A stretch of 64,000 nucleotides of DNA from Salininema proteolyticum (GTDB lineage Bacteria > Actinomycetota > Actinomycetes > Mycobacteriales > Micromonosporaceae). The DNA is taken from NCBI RefSeq assembly GCF_042685645.1, contig NZ_JBHUNX010000001.1:3348001-3412000 (forward strand). The letters run 5' to 3'. The notes beneath the pieces are model-generated. The model was not told the DNA's origin. It saw only the letters and a list, made by a program, of their open reading frames with translations, and searched no databases. The position numbers were made by a program, and so were the translations under genes. Positions 8,217-15,944 of the stretch are shown in pieces; positions within the stretch are counted from its first letter, which is position 1, and each line of letters starts with the position of its first letter.

Positions 8217-8418
8217 CATCGTCAAACGCTCCGGCAAACACACACTCTGGGTCTACATCGAAGGCCGCAAAGCCGCCACCATCAACACCAAAGGGCACTT
8301 CCTCCTCCCCCTCCACGGATGGCGAATCAGCGACCAACTCCGCTTCTGGATCCTCCGGCGCACCTTCGCCGTCCTCGCCCTCCGCCGACTCGACCCCGAA
8401 AGGAGCACCGCCCTATGA
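8170..8418 (+). CDS. Small basic protein of unknown function
   Basis: An 82-residue basic protein with a plausible beta-rich core (HTLWVYIEGRKAATINTKG) and a hydrophobic helical C-terminal part. It overlaps the preceding gene by 47 nt and its stop overlaps the next ATG by 4 nt. The start codon is ATG with only a distant purine tract upstream. The unusual overlap makes it less certain than its neighbours, but codon position bias favours this frame from about 8217 on. Confidence 0.5.
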   Translation: MPTTIATFSLAWNRIDIVKRSGKHTLWVYIEGRKAATINTKGHFLLPLHGWRISDQLRFWILRRTFAVLALRRLDPERSTAL

Positions 8419-8900
8419 CCGACCTGATCACTCACCTCACCGCCATCACCACAGCCGTGCTCATCGGCGGACTCATCACCACACCACCACCACGACCCAG
8501 CCCAGGACGAACACCACCATCTCGGCAGCACCCCACGCCCCGGCCCTACCCACCGCACACGAACGGCCCGGTCCTGGGGTCGGTCTCCTTCCTCGCCCGA
8601 TCCTTCGACGTCCGCGCCATAGGCCGCACCGTCGCCTCCGTCGTCGCCATCGAACCAGGCGGGCACGAAACCCACGTCGCCTCCCTCGACTGGACCACCG
8701 GCCCACCCGCCACCGTGCACTGGGCTGACACACCCGCCCGCCACGCCCTGGTCACAAACGGCACCCGACTCCAACTCGCGCTCGAACAACGGTTCCGCGC
8801 CGTGGTCGAACACGCCGCCTTCGCCATCCCCCTACCGCAACGCTTCGCCGACGAAATCCGGAAAGGAACCGACCATGCCAGTCGTCTACCTGCCCTCTGA
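8415..8900 (+). CDS. Exported or membrane-anchored protein with Pro-rich linker
   Basis: A 161-residue protein: hydrophobic N terminus (residues 4-21), a Pro/Thr/Arg-rich low-complexity linker (22-48), then a folded domain of about 110 residues. It starts at an ATGA overlap with the preceding gene and overlaps the next gene by 26 nt. Codon use is extremely C-rich on this strand, unlike the flanking operons. I do not recognise the domain. Confidence 0.55.
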   Translation: MTDLITHLTAITTAVLIGGLITTPPPRPSPGRTPPSRQHPTPRPYPPHTNGPVLGSVSFLARSFDVRAIGRTVASVVAIEPGGHETHVASLDWTTGPPATVHWADTPARHALVTNGTRLQLALEQRFRAVVEHAAFAIPLPQRFADEIRKGTDHASRLPAL

Positions 8901-9198
8901 CACCACCGACCTCGGCACCATCACACACGACGAACAAACCTTCCACGCACACCTCGACCAGAGGTCAAAGACCGTCTTCCTCCTCCTACCCGACGAAGAC
9001 GACCGCCCGACCCGCGAACGCCCGCCGGCCGTGATCGCCAACTGCAACCCATGGCCCGAACCAAAACTCGTCATCTACACCGACGCCCTCTACCAGCAGT
9101 CGATCCTCTTCTCCAACTGGACGACCGACCTCGCCGACAAAATCGCCCACACCGTCCGACCATGGTTGAGCGAAGGACCTGTCGAAGCCAGGCGCTGA
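8875..9198 (+). CDS. Small soluble protein, last gene of overlapping array
   Basis: A 107-residue acidic protein with mixed alpha/beta pattern and no signal. ATG 8875 has AAAGGA 7 nt upstream, inside the preceding gene. Together with the four upstream genes it forms a tightly overlapped transcription unit that ends at a stem-loop at 9206-9245. Function unknown. Confidence 0.55.
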   Translation: MPVVYLPSDTTDLGTITHDEQTFHAHLDQRSKTVFLLLPDEDDRPTRERPPAVIANCNPWPEPKLVIYTDALYQQSILFSNWTTDLADKIAHTVRPWLSEGPVEARR

Positions 9199-9205
9199 CA
9201 TCTGC

Positions 9206-9245
9206 GATCGGCTCGGGGCGCCACTTTAGGTTCCTCGGGCCGATC
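9206..9245 (+). terminator. Stem-loop after the tiny-gene array
   Basis: Arms GATCGGC (9206-9212) and GCCGATC (9239-9245) extend inward with one mismatch to a GGGG/CCTC pairing. It lies 8 nt after the last stop of the array, the expected place for a terminator. Confidence 0.5.
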
Positions 9246-9302
9246 TGCGTATCGCCATTCACGCCCCAGCAATAACCTCGGGGAACCCTGATAGCGGAGT
9301 GA

Positions 9303-9308
9303 TATAAT
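9303..9308 (+). promoter_or_regulatory. TATAAT -10 box in AT-rich stretch
   Basis: A perfect TATAAT lies in an unusually AT-rich stretch (about 9290-9420), 108 bp before the small membrane gene at 9416. The -35 region is poor. Confidence 0.35.
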
Positions 9309-9415
9309 ATCTACACATCTGCATTTTAGAAATGACTGAAATTATCGGAGTGACATCATTATCTTCATGCAGGCGTTTCAGGAAAATTATCATCTACTGA
9401 GGCCAGATTGAGACT

Positions 9416-9754
9416 ATGACTAAAGAATATGAAGATCCCGCAACGGGGGTCGACAGAATAGTCGATGAGTTTATACGGTCACATCATTTTCGACTACTTC
9501 AAGCTACAGTCTTTGCCATCGCAGTTTCGCTGATAATCCTGGTGATCACCATAGCATCCGGCAATGGGGAGCGTGGATTCGGAATCTTCTGCACAGTAGC
9601 GTTCACCAGTGCTATCCTACTCGCGAACGGACTAGTGAGAATGCAGTTGATTTACACGGACATCTTCGAGAAGCACGGAGAACCAATTGCCAGCGCCGCT
9701 CAAAGATTTCTTTATCGTCGAGCATTCCTATTTTGGCTTCGGCTCGACAGGTAA
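9416..9754 (+). CDS. Small two-pass membrane protein in AT-rich patch
   Basis: A 112-residue protein with two hydrophobic segments (about residues 28-48 and 55-75). Base composition is much lower in GC than the neighbours, which suggests recent acquisition. The C terminus after about residue 95 may be out of frame: an overlapping frame starting at TTG 9687 continues with a more protein-like, acidic extension to 9974. This may be one gene with a frameshift, and I cannot tell which form is native. Confidence 0.45.
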   Translation: MTKEYEDPATGVDRIVDEFIRSHHFRLLQATVFAIAVSLIILVITIASGNGERGFGIFCTVAFTSAILLANGLVRMQLIYTDIFEKHGEPIASAAQRFLYRRAFLFWLRLDR

Positions 9755-9974
9755 ACTTGGCACCATAGAGATTTACAGCAAATCCCCCGTAGTCTTCCCC
9801 TCATTTGGCATCACTCCCGTCGCCGATGATCGCAACAGTGAAGTCGAGGAATGCACCAAAGAGAAGCTCTTGCCATTCCCATCGGGGAGCCAGACAGCGT
9901 TAACCTCTTGTCAAGGTGTTGCCTCATTCGACTTCCCTGCGGTCGCAGCCAACGTGGTCGGTCGACATACCTGA
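9687..9974 (+). pseudogene. Possible frameshifted continuation of the 9416 gene
   Basis: This frame reads FFIVEHSYFGFGSTGKLGTIEIYSKS, then a Cys- and Asp-containing polar segment. It overlaps the end of the upstream ORF and has no ribosome site of its own. It is listed as a likely +1/-1 continuation rather than an independent gene. Confidence 0.25.
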
Positions 9975-10254
9975 ACAGCAGTTCAAGGCCGTTCACCCCA
10001 ACCTTCCGCAGACAGTGGAAGATTCAGTAGAAATACCCGGATCAGCAACACGACTTCCAGTGCCGAGCGCTGACGTCACGCCAGCGGGGTCGGGGCGACC
10101 ATTCGCCCCGAGTCCGGCCCGATCGACAACACTGCCACAGCATCCGCCATTCCCATTCGCAAGCTTCTTCGCGCTGCCCGAACACTGGAGCCTGAGTGCG
10201 TTCTGGAGTACCGGAATCGACGCGACACGACGGCTGAGGGGGGGGGTTCCGTCC

Positions 10255-10545
10255 CTATATGCACTCGGAATCACGATACGACCGAAACCCAAGCACGTCC
10301 TGCCCGACTAACTGCTCCCCTTTAAAGTGATCAATCAAAAGCAGGACGACTGGAGCAGAGCAGATGATGATGGTGTTCGCCCACCAAATCGAAATATAGC
10401 GACGCCACTGCCTCGGCGTCATATAAGGCTTCCAGACCTTCGGCGACAGCGGCAGCCCCCGCTTAACGGAAGGAGGCGGGCTCGGCGGCGTCGGGGGGTA
10501 CTGATCGGGATTATGGGACACGGTGGGGATCACTCTCTTTCGCAC
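10255..10545 (-). CDS. Pro-rich small membrane protein
   Basis: A 96-residue protein from a GTG start: Pro-rich N-terminal tail (about residues 14-35), one membrane segment (about 55-73, IIICSAPVVLLLI) and a short C-terminal tail. It lies 18 nt downstream of another small membrane protein of the same plan, so the two look like a tandem pair. The start is uncertain; GTG codons at 10533 and 10521 are also in frame. Function unknown. Confidence 0.4.
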   Translation of the reverse strand: MRKRVIPTVSHNPDQYPPTPPSPPPSVKRGLPLSPKVWKPYMTPRQWRRYISIWWANTIIICSAPVVLLLIDHFKGEQLVGQDVLGFRSYRDSECI

Positions 10546-10563
10546 GATGGGCCGACTCGGCTT

Positions 10564-10788
10564 CTACGAGAACAGAGAACCGACGATGAGAATGACGTAC
10601 ATCGTCAGCATGATGCAGAACGCGATGAGTTGGTTCCTCAACATCTTGGGCACATTCGGCCGCCAGGGTTCAGGCTGCGAAGCCGGAAACTGCTGACCGT
10701 GCTGCGGATATTGCTGAAGGTACTGCGGTTGCCGACGACCATCGGATGGCTGAGGCGCCGGATTATTCGGGTAGTTGTTCCGTTGCAT
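10564..10788 (-). CDS. Gln/Pro-rich small membrane protein
   Basis: A 74-residue protein with an N-terminal tail rich in Gln, Pro, Asn and Tyr (QPQYLQQYPQHGQQ) and a C-terminal membrane segment (about residues 52-73). ATG 10788 has GGGAGAAAG upstream. The plan, a disordered tail plus one helix, is common in actinobacterial Tat-like or septal small proteins, but no family is recognised. It precedes the next small membrane gene in the same direction. Confidence 0.5.
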   Translation of the reverse strand: MQRNNYPNNPAPQPSDGRRQPQYLQQYPQHGQQFPASQPEPWRPNVPKMLRNQLIAFCIMLTMYVILIVGSLFS

Positions 10789-10903
10789 TCCGCATCTTTC
10801 TCCCGTCGGGAATCCGTTTCACACTGACTGGCGTCTCCCGTCTATCATAGGCCGACGACCAGACCATCGCTCACTCCCCTGACCACAAGGAGTAATCAGG
10901 CCA

Positions 10904-11221
10904 GTGCAAGGTTTCAGTATGGATGTGGAGAAGTGCCGAGGCGCCTCGGAGCAATTCTCCACCATGAGCAGTGACTTCGGCCAGCTCGCCGAGTACGCGA
11001 AGGACGAAGAAGGCGATGTCCAGGTGTTCGGACTCATCGGCATGCCCCTGGCCACACAGTACTTCGACAGCGCCGAGAAGGTTCAGGAGCTCATTAAGAA
11101 GATGGAGCCAGCCGGGGAAGGACTCGGCCGCCTCATCGGCAACAGCTGCTCCCGGTATGAGAACGCAGACTCGCAAGGAGCCCAGGGAATCGGCCAGGCC
11201 GGATCGGAGCTTTCGGCATGA
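10904..11221 (+). CDS. EspC/WXG100-like secretion substrate
   Basis: A 105-residue helical-hairpin protein resembling the EspC/DUF2580 class of type VII secretion (ESX) substrates, with a Gly-Leu-Ile-Gly turn region and a Gly/Ala/Ser-rich tail. GTG 10904 has AAGGAG upstream (11-nt spacing); ATG 10919 is an alternative. The stop overlaps the ATG of the next gene (ATGA), so the two products are probably made in equal amounts and may form a heterodimer. No ESX ATPase or channel gene is in the window, so export would rely on machinery elsewhere. Confidence 0.75.
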   Translation: MQGFSMDVEKCRGASEQFSTMSSDFGQLAEYAKDEEGDVQVFGLIGMPLATQYFDSAEKVQELIKKMEPAGEGLGRLIGNSCSRYENADSQGAQGIGQAGSELSA

Positions 11222-12225
11222 CGGACGGAGACGGCTCGGTCATCGACTTCTCAGAGGCTCCTCGCCAACAGGAGTTCTTCGAGAACAAGGACGGCGGGTA
11301 CCTCAACGACCCCGGTGGCAACGCCCTGGACGCCATCAAGGGCAACACCCCGATCTATGCCCAGATCAACAACATCAAGGACGACCTGGTCGGGAACTCG
11401 GAAGCGATCAACCGCTTGTTCGACGGGGAAGCGACCATGAGCGACGCCCTCGCTCTCACCCAAATGGTCGCCGACATCGCCCGCCAGTGCGTGGACGCCT
11501 TCGATGCTGGAGTGTCGAACGCTGACGGCCCCGACTTGGGCTACTGGGCCGCCGCCGGCGTGAAGGCCGGCCTGGACTGGCTGTTCTCCTCGGTGCAACC
11601 CATCCAGGATCTCGTCGGGACTGTCATGGGGAACCCGGAGCGCCTGAAGACGACGGCCGAGTCCTGGACGTTCACGTCAGATTCCCTTGCCACACTCGCG
11701 GAGGCCTACGGCAACGAGGCGCTGACCAACATCAAGCCCAACTGGGAAGGAGAGTCTTGCGACGCCGCCATGGTGCGAACCAGCGAGTTCGTGGACGCCG
11801 TGGGCGTAGCTTCGGTCACATCCTCTAACCTTTCCGATTTGGTCGGGCTCTTCGTCGAGTTCGCCGAGCGTGTCCAAGACCGGTTCAAACAGGGAATCGC
11901 CGACTCGGTGGCGCTCATCATCGGGGCGCTCGAGGACATCGCCAAGTACGGTTACCTGTCGATTCCCTTCATCGCGATCGACCTCTCCGTCGCGCTCATT
12001 CGCCTGTACCTCGATCTCGTCGGAATCGCTCTGCAGGTCGCCCAGATCTACCTCGCGGGCAGCCAGCTGTGCAGCCAACTCGAGCAGGTCTTCTCCCAAA
12101 CCATGGACCTGTTGGAGTTCCTCTCTGGAGTCACCGAAAGGGTGGACCCGCCGGGTGAGATCATCCCCATCCCTCCGGCGCAGCCCCCGGGCAACGGCCA
12201 GGACCAGGGACCGATCCAAGTCTGA
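11218..12225 (+). CDS. Large WXG-domain (type VII substrate-like) protein
   Basis: A 335-residue protein. The helical region at about residues 130-220 contains a NWEGES turn, a degenerate WxG motif, as in long WXG100/LXG proteins. A hydrophobic stretch at about 245-285 (ALIRLYLDLVGIALQ) could be a membrane or pore helix. The Pro/Gly/Gln-rich tail has no recognisable toxin domain. It is coupled to the EspC-like gene upstream and followed by two YbaB-fold genes. Secretion through a type VII system is inferred from fold and gene order. Confidence 0.7.
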   Translation: MTDGDGSVIDFSEAPRQQEFFENKDGGYLNDPGGNALDAIKGNTPIYAQINNIKDDLVGNSEAINRLFDGEATMSDALALTQMVADIARQCVDAFDAGVSNADGPDLGYWAAAGVKAGLDWLFSSVQPIQDLVGTVMGNPERLKTTAESWTFTSDSLATLAEAYGNEALTNIKPNWEGESCDAAMVRTSEFVDAVGVASVTSSNLSDLVGLFVEFAERVQDRFKQGIADSVALIIGALEDIAKYGYLSIPFIAIDLSVALIRLYLDLVGIALQVAQIYLAGSQLCSQLEQVFSQTMDLLEFLSGVTERVDPPGEIIPIPPAQPPGNGQDQGPIQV

Positions 12226-12252
12226 CGAGCAACCAATACGGGAGTACCAGCA

Positions 12253-12522
12253 ATGCCGGAAAACGAATTCGACATCGAGCGCATGCGCCGCCTCTCCGAC
12301 ACTATCGAGGCCGAGGCTGCCGCAGAAGACCGCTCGGTCGTCGTCATCTCCAAGTCGGGTAGCCGGGTCCAGGACGTCCGGTACTCGGCCCGTGCGTTCC
12401 GGCTCGGCTCCGAAGAGCTGAGCGAACTCACTCTGAAGCTCGTCAAGGAGGCCAGCGACAAGGCCGGCCGGGAGCTCAGCGAAGCGCTGATGAGCATGCG
12501 ACAGAACGGACCTTCACGATGA
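12253..12522 (+). CDS. YbaB/EbfC-like small protein
   Basis: An 89-residue protein that resembles the divergent YbaB-fold partners found beside type VII substrates in actinomycetes: a helix, a short beta sheet (VVVISKSGSRVQDVRY) and a long C-terminal helix. Its stop overlaps the next ATG (ATGA). Classical YbaB proteins bind DNA as dimers; here a chaperone or scaffold role for the neighbouring substrates is possible but unproven. Confidence 0.65.
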   Translation: MPENEFDIERMRRLSDTIEAEAAAEDRSVVVISKSGSRVQDVRYSARAFRLGSEELSELTLKLVKEASDKAGRELSEALMSMRQNGPSR

Positions 12523-12836
12523 CACTGTTCGACGGAAGCGACCAGCGGGCCACCATTGAAAAACTCGAGGCCCTCCAGGCACAGGCTCGTGAGCGACTCT
12601 CGAGCCTGGAATCCGCGCACTCTCAGACCCTGGGGCTCAAGACCGTCCTGACCGACGACCAAGGTGCGGTCACAGTGACCGTCTCCGGTCGCGGCGATGT
12701 CGAAGACGTCGCCATCACACCCACCGGAATCCGGCTTCGGGAAGCATTGGGTCCAATCGTCACAGAGACGATCGCAGAGGCCAAGCAGCAGCACAACGAA
12801 CGCCTCAGAAGCCTCCAGCCCCCGTCCTTGCAGTAG
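12519..12836 (+). CDS. YbaB/EbfC family protein
   Basis: A 105-residue protein with the YbaB pattern: long N-terminal helix (IEKLEALQAQARERLSSLE), beta hairpin (VTVTVSGRGDVEDVAITP) and C-terminal helix with charged residues. It begins in a 4-nt overlap with the previous YbaB-like gene, so a heterodimer is likely. It closes the four-gene cassette that starts at 10904; a perfect terminator follows at 12910. Confidence 0.75.
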   Translation: MTLFDGSDQRATIEKLEALQAQARERLSSLESAHSQTLGLKTVLTDDQGAVTVTVSGRGDVEDVAITPTGIRLREALGPIVTETIAEAKQQHNERLRSLQPPSLQ

Positions 12837-12909
12837 AACCGACGCTCGTCTACCGGAAGTCTCGTTCGCTACTGGTTGTTTCGAGTAATTCCCGATAGAC
12901 GGCTATGCG

Positions 12910-12933
12910 GGCCGCCGGGTTGACCCGGCGGCC
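12910..12933 (+). terminator. Terminator of the type VII substrate cassette
   Basis: Perfect 10-bp arms GGCCGCCGGG (12910-12919) and CCCGGCGGCC (12924-12933) with loop TTGA, 73 nt after the last stop. Confidence 0.8.
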
Positions 12934-13228
12934 AGGGCGAGGCGATCGGGCTAGCGACCCTTTCTTGAGCAGGGTCGTGGACTTGGTCGAGATGCTGGTG
13001 CAGGTCGGGAGGGTCGTCACGACCTGCCTCCCTCGGGATAGACAGGACAGAAAGCGCTCGAGAGAATGAAGCGGCAGACACGGTCATCCTTGAGCGCCAT
13101 TCGATCTAAGCTGGCACATGATGTCAAGGACCGCGTCTGCTTTTCTATGCGACCCAAGCCATCAGGGATCGCTACTTCCGCTCGATTCTGGAACTCAAGC
13201 GCGCCCTGGAATGAAGCGCGGCCAGGTA
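12934..13228. other. No gene recognised
   Basis: No ORF here has convincing start, length or codon bias. The right part runs into a transposase remnant on the minus strand. Confidence 0.5.
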
Positions 13229-13296
13229 GCGCACCGCCGGCTTGTCGAATCTGGTCGCGACTGCCCAAAAGCGCTTGAAGCGTTCGATGGCTCCTA
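13200..13296 (-). pseudogene. IS5-type transposase C-terminal remnant, copy 1
   Basis: Minus-strand translation gives AIERFKRFWAVATRFDKPAV then RYLAALH, the characteristic C-terminal end of IS5-family transposases (usual form ERFFNRLKQFRAIATRYDK). No upstream transposase domain, DDE triad or terminal repeats are present. It lies directly after a truncated LysR fragment and recurs at 14840-14966. Confidence 0.6.
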
Positions 13297-13488
13297 CGCC
13301 GAGACGACGGACGTGCGCCAGCGCGCGGCCATTTCGCGGATCGCCGCCAGTCCGCCGGCGATCATCGGCTGTTCCATGCTGCCGCGCCTCACCGCAGTGA
13401 ACAAACGCCGGGTCGGCACCGGATTCCCATGAATCGGCACCCGCACGACGTTGTGCTCGGTCGGAATCGGCGCCAGGCGAGAGAACAG
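13229..13488. repeat. Diverged direct repeat, copy 1 (260 bp)
   Basis: This segment is a diverged copy of 14879-15144. It spans the IS5-type transposase tail plus the last ~65 codons of a LysR gene on the minus strand. Homology starts at GCGCACCGCC and stops abruptly after GAGAACAG, where an AT-rich sequence with the repeat AGTAT-taatg-ATACT begins. Confidence 0.75.
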
Positions 13489-13521
13489 TATTAATGATAC
13501 TCGAAAATGTGAGTAGTTCAT
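13294..13521 (-). pseudogene. Truncated LysR-type regulator 3' end
   Basis: The C-terminal ~65 codons match the end of the intact LysR protein at 14950 (shared RLAPIPxEHNVVRVPIHGN and RRGSMEQPMIA). The first ten codons are unrelated sequence. No DNA-binding domain is present, so this is a leftover of a partial duplication. Confidence 0.75.
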
Positions 13522-13732
13522 TGCAATATGGAACTATCCACCTTCTTAACGGCTATTTCTTTCTCGGGATTTCAGACACCAAAAAGGCTGTGTCGATGGT
13601 CGCTGCCCAACGATTTAATTGGAGGGCGCTGCTATCAAAAATCCGACAGAGGGCCCTGGATAGTGGCTAAGTGCCGAGTCCCGCACAACGACCTACAATC
13701 AGAATCTACCCAGATCGCATGAAAGGATCTCT

Positions 13733-14155
13733 ATGTCCGCCAGGCAATCGATAATTGCGGTCGCTGCATTGGGCATGATTCTGATGTCAGCAGGAACCTC
13801 TCCAGCTGAGCCCTCTAACGACCTCGGCACTTCAACAGAATCGGAAGGAGCGAAATCCACTACCTCTATCGGCTCTGACCCCGTATGCGAAGAAGCTCGG
13901 AAGAAGACGAACAAGCCCGGGCCGTGCGAGACGCAGATAACCCTCAGGGTATGGCCGGTCAAATGGGTCTCGACGACGCCCCACGGCATCGGCTCTGATC
14001 AGGAGTCCCAACAGGGTGTGACTGTGGAAGACGCCCTGGAAGCGGGAAGGATCGGAACCCTGCCGTGGGATCAAACGATCGAAGCGAAGTTCTTCGGCGT
14101 ATGGAAGGAGAAGCATAGTGGAACCTTCTTCTTCGATGGCAATGGAAACGTCTAG
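13733..14155 (+). CDS. Exported protein, probably cut short by an in-frame stop
   Basis: A 140-residue product with an N-terminal signal peptide (residues 1-25, IIAVAALGMILMSAG then SPAE) and two Cys in a VCEEARKK...GPCET segment. AAAGGAT precedes the ATG. The reading frame ends at TAG 14153-14155, but the same frame stays open from there to 14392 and encodes a protein-like C terminus. I therefore read this as the 5' part of a disrupted gene. Function unknown. Confidence 0.55.
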   Translation: MSARQSIIAVAALGMILMSAGTSPAEPSNDLGTSTESEGAKSTTSIGSDPVCEEARKKTNKPGPCETQITLRVWPVKWVSTTPHGIGSDQESQQGVTVEDALEAGRIGTLPWDQTIEAKFFGVWKEKHSGTFFFDGNGNV

Positions 14156-14392
14156 TCCACGAAGAAACAAAGAGGGCATCAAGGAAGACACGACTGTGCT
14201 GAATCGCAAGGGCAAGGGTTCGATATCACGACGATTACTTGCGATACGCAGCCGAGGAATGATCTCAGCATGCCTGCGATTTCCGAGTGGGACAAGTTCA
14301 AAGTCGAATCAAACTTCGGTCCTGTCACCTCGCATGCAAGTCACAGCATGCACGTCAACCTCTATCACGACGGAACCGTAAAAGGATACTAG
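14156..14392 (+). pseudogene. Disconnected 3' part of the 13733 gene
   Basis: Same frame as 13733-14155 after the amber codon. The last ~55 codons (FDITTITCDTQ ... HVNLYHDGTVKGY) look protein-coding. The first ~20 codons after the stop look better in the +1 frame (NKEGIKEDTTVLNRKGKG), so two compensating frameshifts are as likely as one point mutation. Confidence 0.45.
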
Positions 14393-14401
14393 GGTGAATC
14401 C

Positions 14402-14761
14402 ATGACTACAGAAATTCAAGGATCCAAGTCAAGTGCCACTGAGATAGTCCTGTGGTTCGTCATTACCACGCTGTCCGGAGTTCTGTGGCCGGGTATCGGA
14501 ATCCTCGTTGCCGCAATCGCCTCCCTGACAGGCCTTCGAGCTAGTGCGTGGTGGATAAAGATTCTGGCCTTCATCTGTGGCGCAGTGGGAATTGCAGTCA
14601 ATTTCGCAATGCTTGCAGGTGGAGAGCCAGTCTTGAGGGTTGGGTTAAGAGCCTTCAAGAAGAAATCAAACCGCCTCGCCCCTCTATCAGCGCGGCGCTA
14701 TAGACAACGGCAGAAGCCTGGGGCTCTGAGATCTCGGGAATTTGATCTGAGGTACGGGTGA
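14402..14761 (+). CDS. Small two-pass membrane protein
   Basis: A 119-residue product with two hydrophobic segments (about residues 14-42 and 48-72) and a basic tail (KKKSNRLAPLSARRYRQRQK) that may be out of frame. It starts 10 nt after the end of the disrupted exported gene, so the two were probably co-transcribed. The segment lies between two copies of the LysR/IS5 repeat. Function unknown. Confidence 0.45.
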   Translation: MTTEIQGSKSSATEIVLWFVITTLSGVLWPGIGILVAAIASLTGLRASAWWIKILAFICGAVGIAVNFAMLAGGEPVLRVGLRAFKKKSNRLAPLSARRYRQRQKPGALRSREFDLRYG

Positions 14762-14839
14762 CGATGCCGGAGTGCGATTCGACCTACGCCGTCACCTCAA
14801 GTGGGGGCGGCGCTTCGCGCATCCTAAGTCGCGTTTATG

Positions 14840-14966
14840 AATTTCGGTCTCCAGTCGAGGATGGAGTGTGGACAGGCGGCGCACCGCCAGCTTGTCGAAG
14901 CTGATCGCCACTGCCCGGAAGCGCTTGAGCCGGCCGAAGAGTCGTTCGCCTACGCCGAGGCGGCGG
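14840..14966 (-). pseudogene. IS5-type transposase C-terminal remnant, copy 2
   Basis: Minus-strand translation reads ERLFGRLKRFRAVAISFDKL, again the IS5-family C-terminal signature. It directly follows the stop of the intact LysR gene. No complete element or terminal inverted repeats can be drawn around it. Confidence 0.6.
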
Positions 14967-15144
14967 AGGTGCGCCAGCGCGTGGCGATTTCGCGAATCGC
15001 TGCCAGTCCGTCGGCGATCATCGGCTGCTCCATGCTGCCGCGCCTCACCGCCGTGAACAACCGCCGGGTCGGCACCAGATTCCCATGAATCGGCACCCGC
15101 ACGACGTTGTGCTCGGCCGGAATCGGCGCCAGGCGGGAGAACAG
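14879..15144. repeat. Diverged direct repeat, copy 2 (266 bp)
   Basis: Counterpart of 13229-13488, including the IS5-type tail and the LysR 3' end. The 6-bp length difference lies in the spacer between the two remnants. Confidence 0.75.
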
Positions 15145-15873
15145 GCTCACTCCGAAGCCGTTGCACACCAGCCCCGACGTGCTCGACCAGGAATCGGCCC
15201 TGTGCACGATGTCCGGCGCGAATCCCGCCGCAGCTGCGGAACTGAGGAAAAGCTGGTCCTGGTCTATGCACTTGGGAGTGCTGATCCATTCCTCGTTCGC
15301 GGCTTCGGCCAGTTCCACGCTCTCGCGTTCGGCGAACGGGTGCCCGACCGGCACCAGCAGGTCCTCCACGTCGTCCGCCAGGAAGTGCTGCTCGAAACGC
15401 CGGTCGCTGGGAGGAGGCGTGTCATCGGTCGGATTGATGATCCCGATGTCGGCCTCGCCGGCCTCCAACAGGTGAAAGACCTCGTCCGACTCGGCCGCAG
15501 TCAATTGCAGTCGTACTCCGGGGCTCGTCTGACGCAGTTGTTTCGCCGCCGGGGCCATGTAGGCCGAGACTGTGCTGGAGAGGCCGCATATTCGCAGACT
15601 TCCCTTCCTTCCCTCGGCGAGCGCGTCCAGGTCGACTTTGGCCTGTTCCCATTGGGCGTTCATGATGTCGGCGTGTTCGAGCAGGAGTTTCGCCGCGGCG
15701 GTCAGACGAACCCTGCGGCCGTTTGGCTCCAGCAATTTGATGCCGTGCTCGTGTGCCAGCTGTTTGAGCTGGTGCGACACCGTGGAAGGCGTGAGGTGCA
15801 GGGCGAGAGCGGTCGCGGTGACCGTGCCATGCGACCGCAGAACGCGGAGGGTGTGCAGCTTCTGGTCGATCAT
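14950..15873 (-). CDS. LysR family transcriptional regulator
   Basis: A 307-residue protein of normal family length. The winged helix-turn-helix is at residues 5-65 (VTATALALHLTPSTVSHQLK), followed by a linker helix and a periplasmic-binding-like effector domain (about 90-290). I chose ATG 15873 because GCGAGGT lies about 7 nt upstream; a GTG at 15888 is the alternative. It is divergent from the small zinc protein at 15945, with inverted repeats (CGAAA-ac-TTTCG type) between them. An IS5-type remnant abuts the 3' end, and a copy of the last ~65 codons lies at 13294. The effector is unknown. Confidence 0.85.
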   Translation of the reverse strand: MIDQKLHTLRVLRSHGTVTATALALHLTPSTVSHQLKQLAHEHGIKLLEPNGRRVRLTAAAKLLLEHADIMNAQWEQAKVDLDALAEGRKGSLRICGLSSTVSAYMAPAAKQLRQTSPGVRLQLTAAESDEVFHLLEAGEADIGIINPTDDTPPPSDRRFEQHFLADDVEDLLVPVGHPFAERESVELAEAANEEWISTPKCIDQDQLFLSSAAAAGFAPDIVHRADSWSSTSGLVCNGFGVSLFSRLAPIPAEHNVVRVPIHGNLVPTRRLFTAVRRGSMEQPMIADGLAAIREIATRWRTSAASA

Positions 15874-15944
15874 TCGAATACCTCGCACGGTTCGATACGA
15901 AAACTTTCGTTGCTCTCGAACGATTATAGATCGACAATTGGCTC

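Noticed and set aside
8440..8560. Repetitive ACC/CAC-rich stretch that looks like a tandem repeat
   Set aside because: It encodes the Thr/Pro/Arg linker of the 8415-8900 gene and has no regular repeat unit, so it is not a CRISPR or satellite array.
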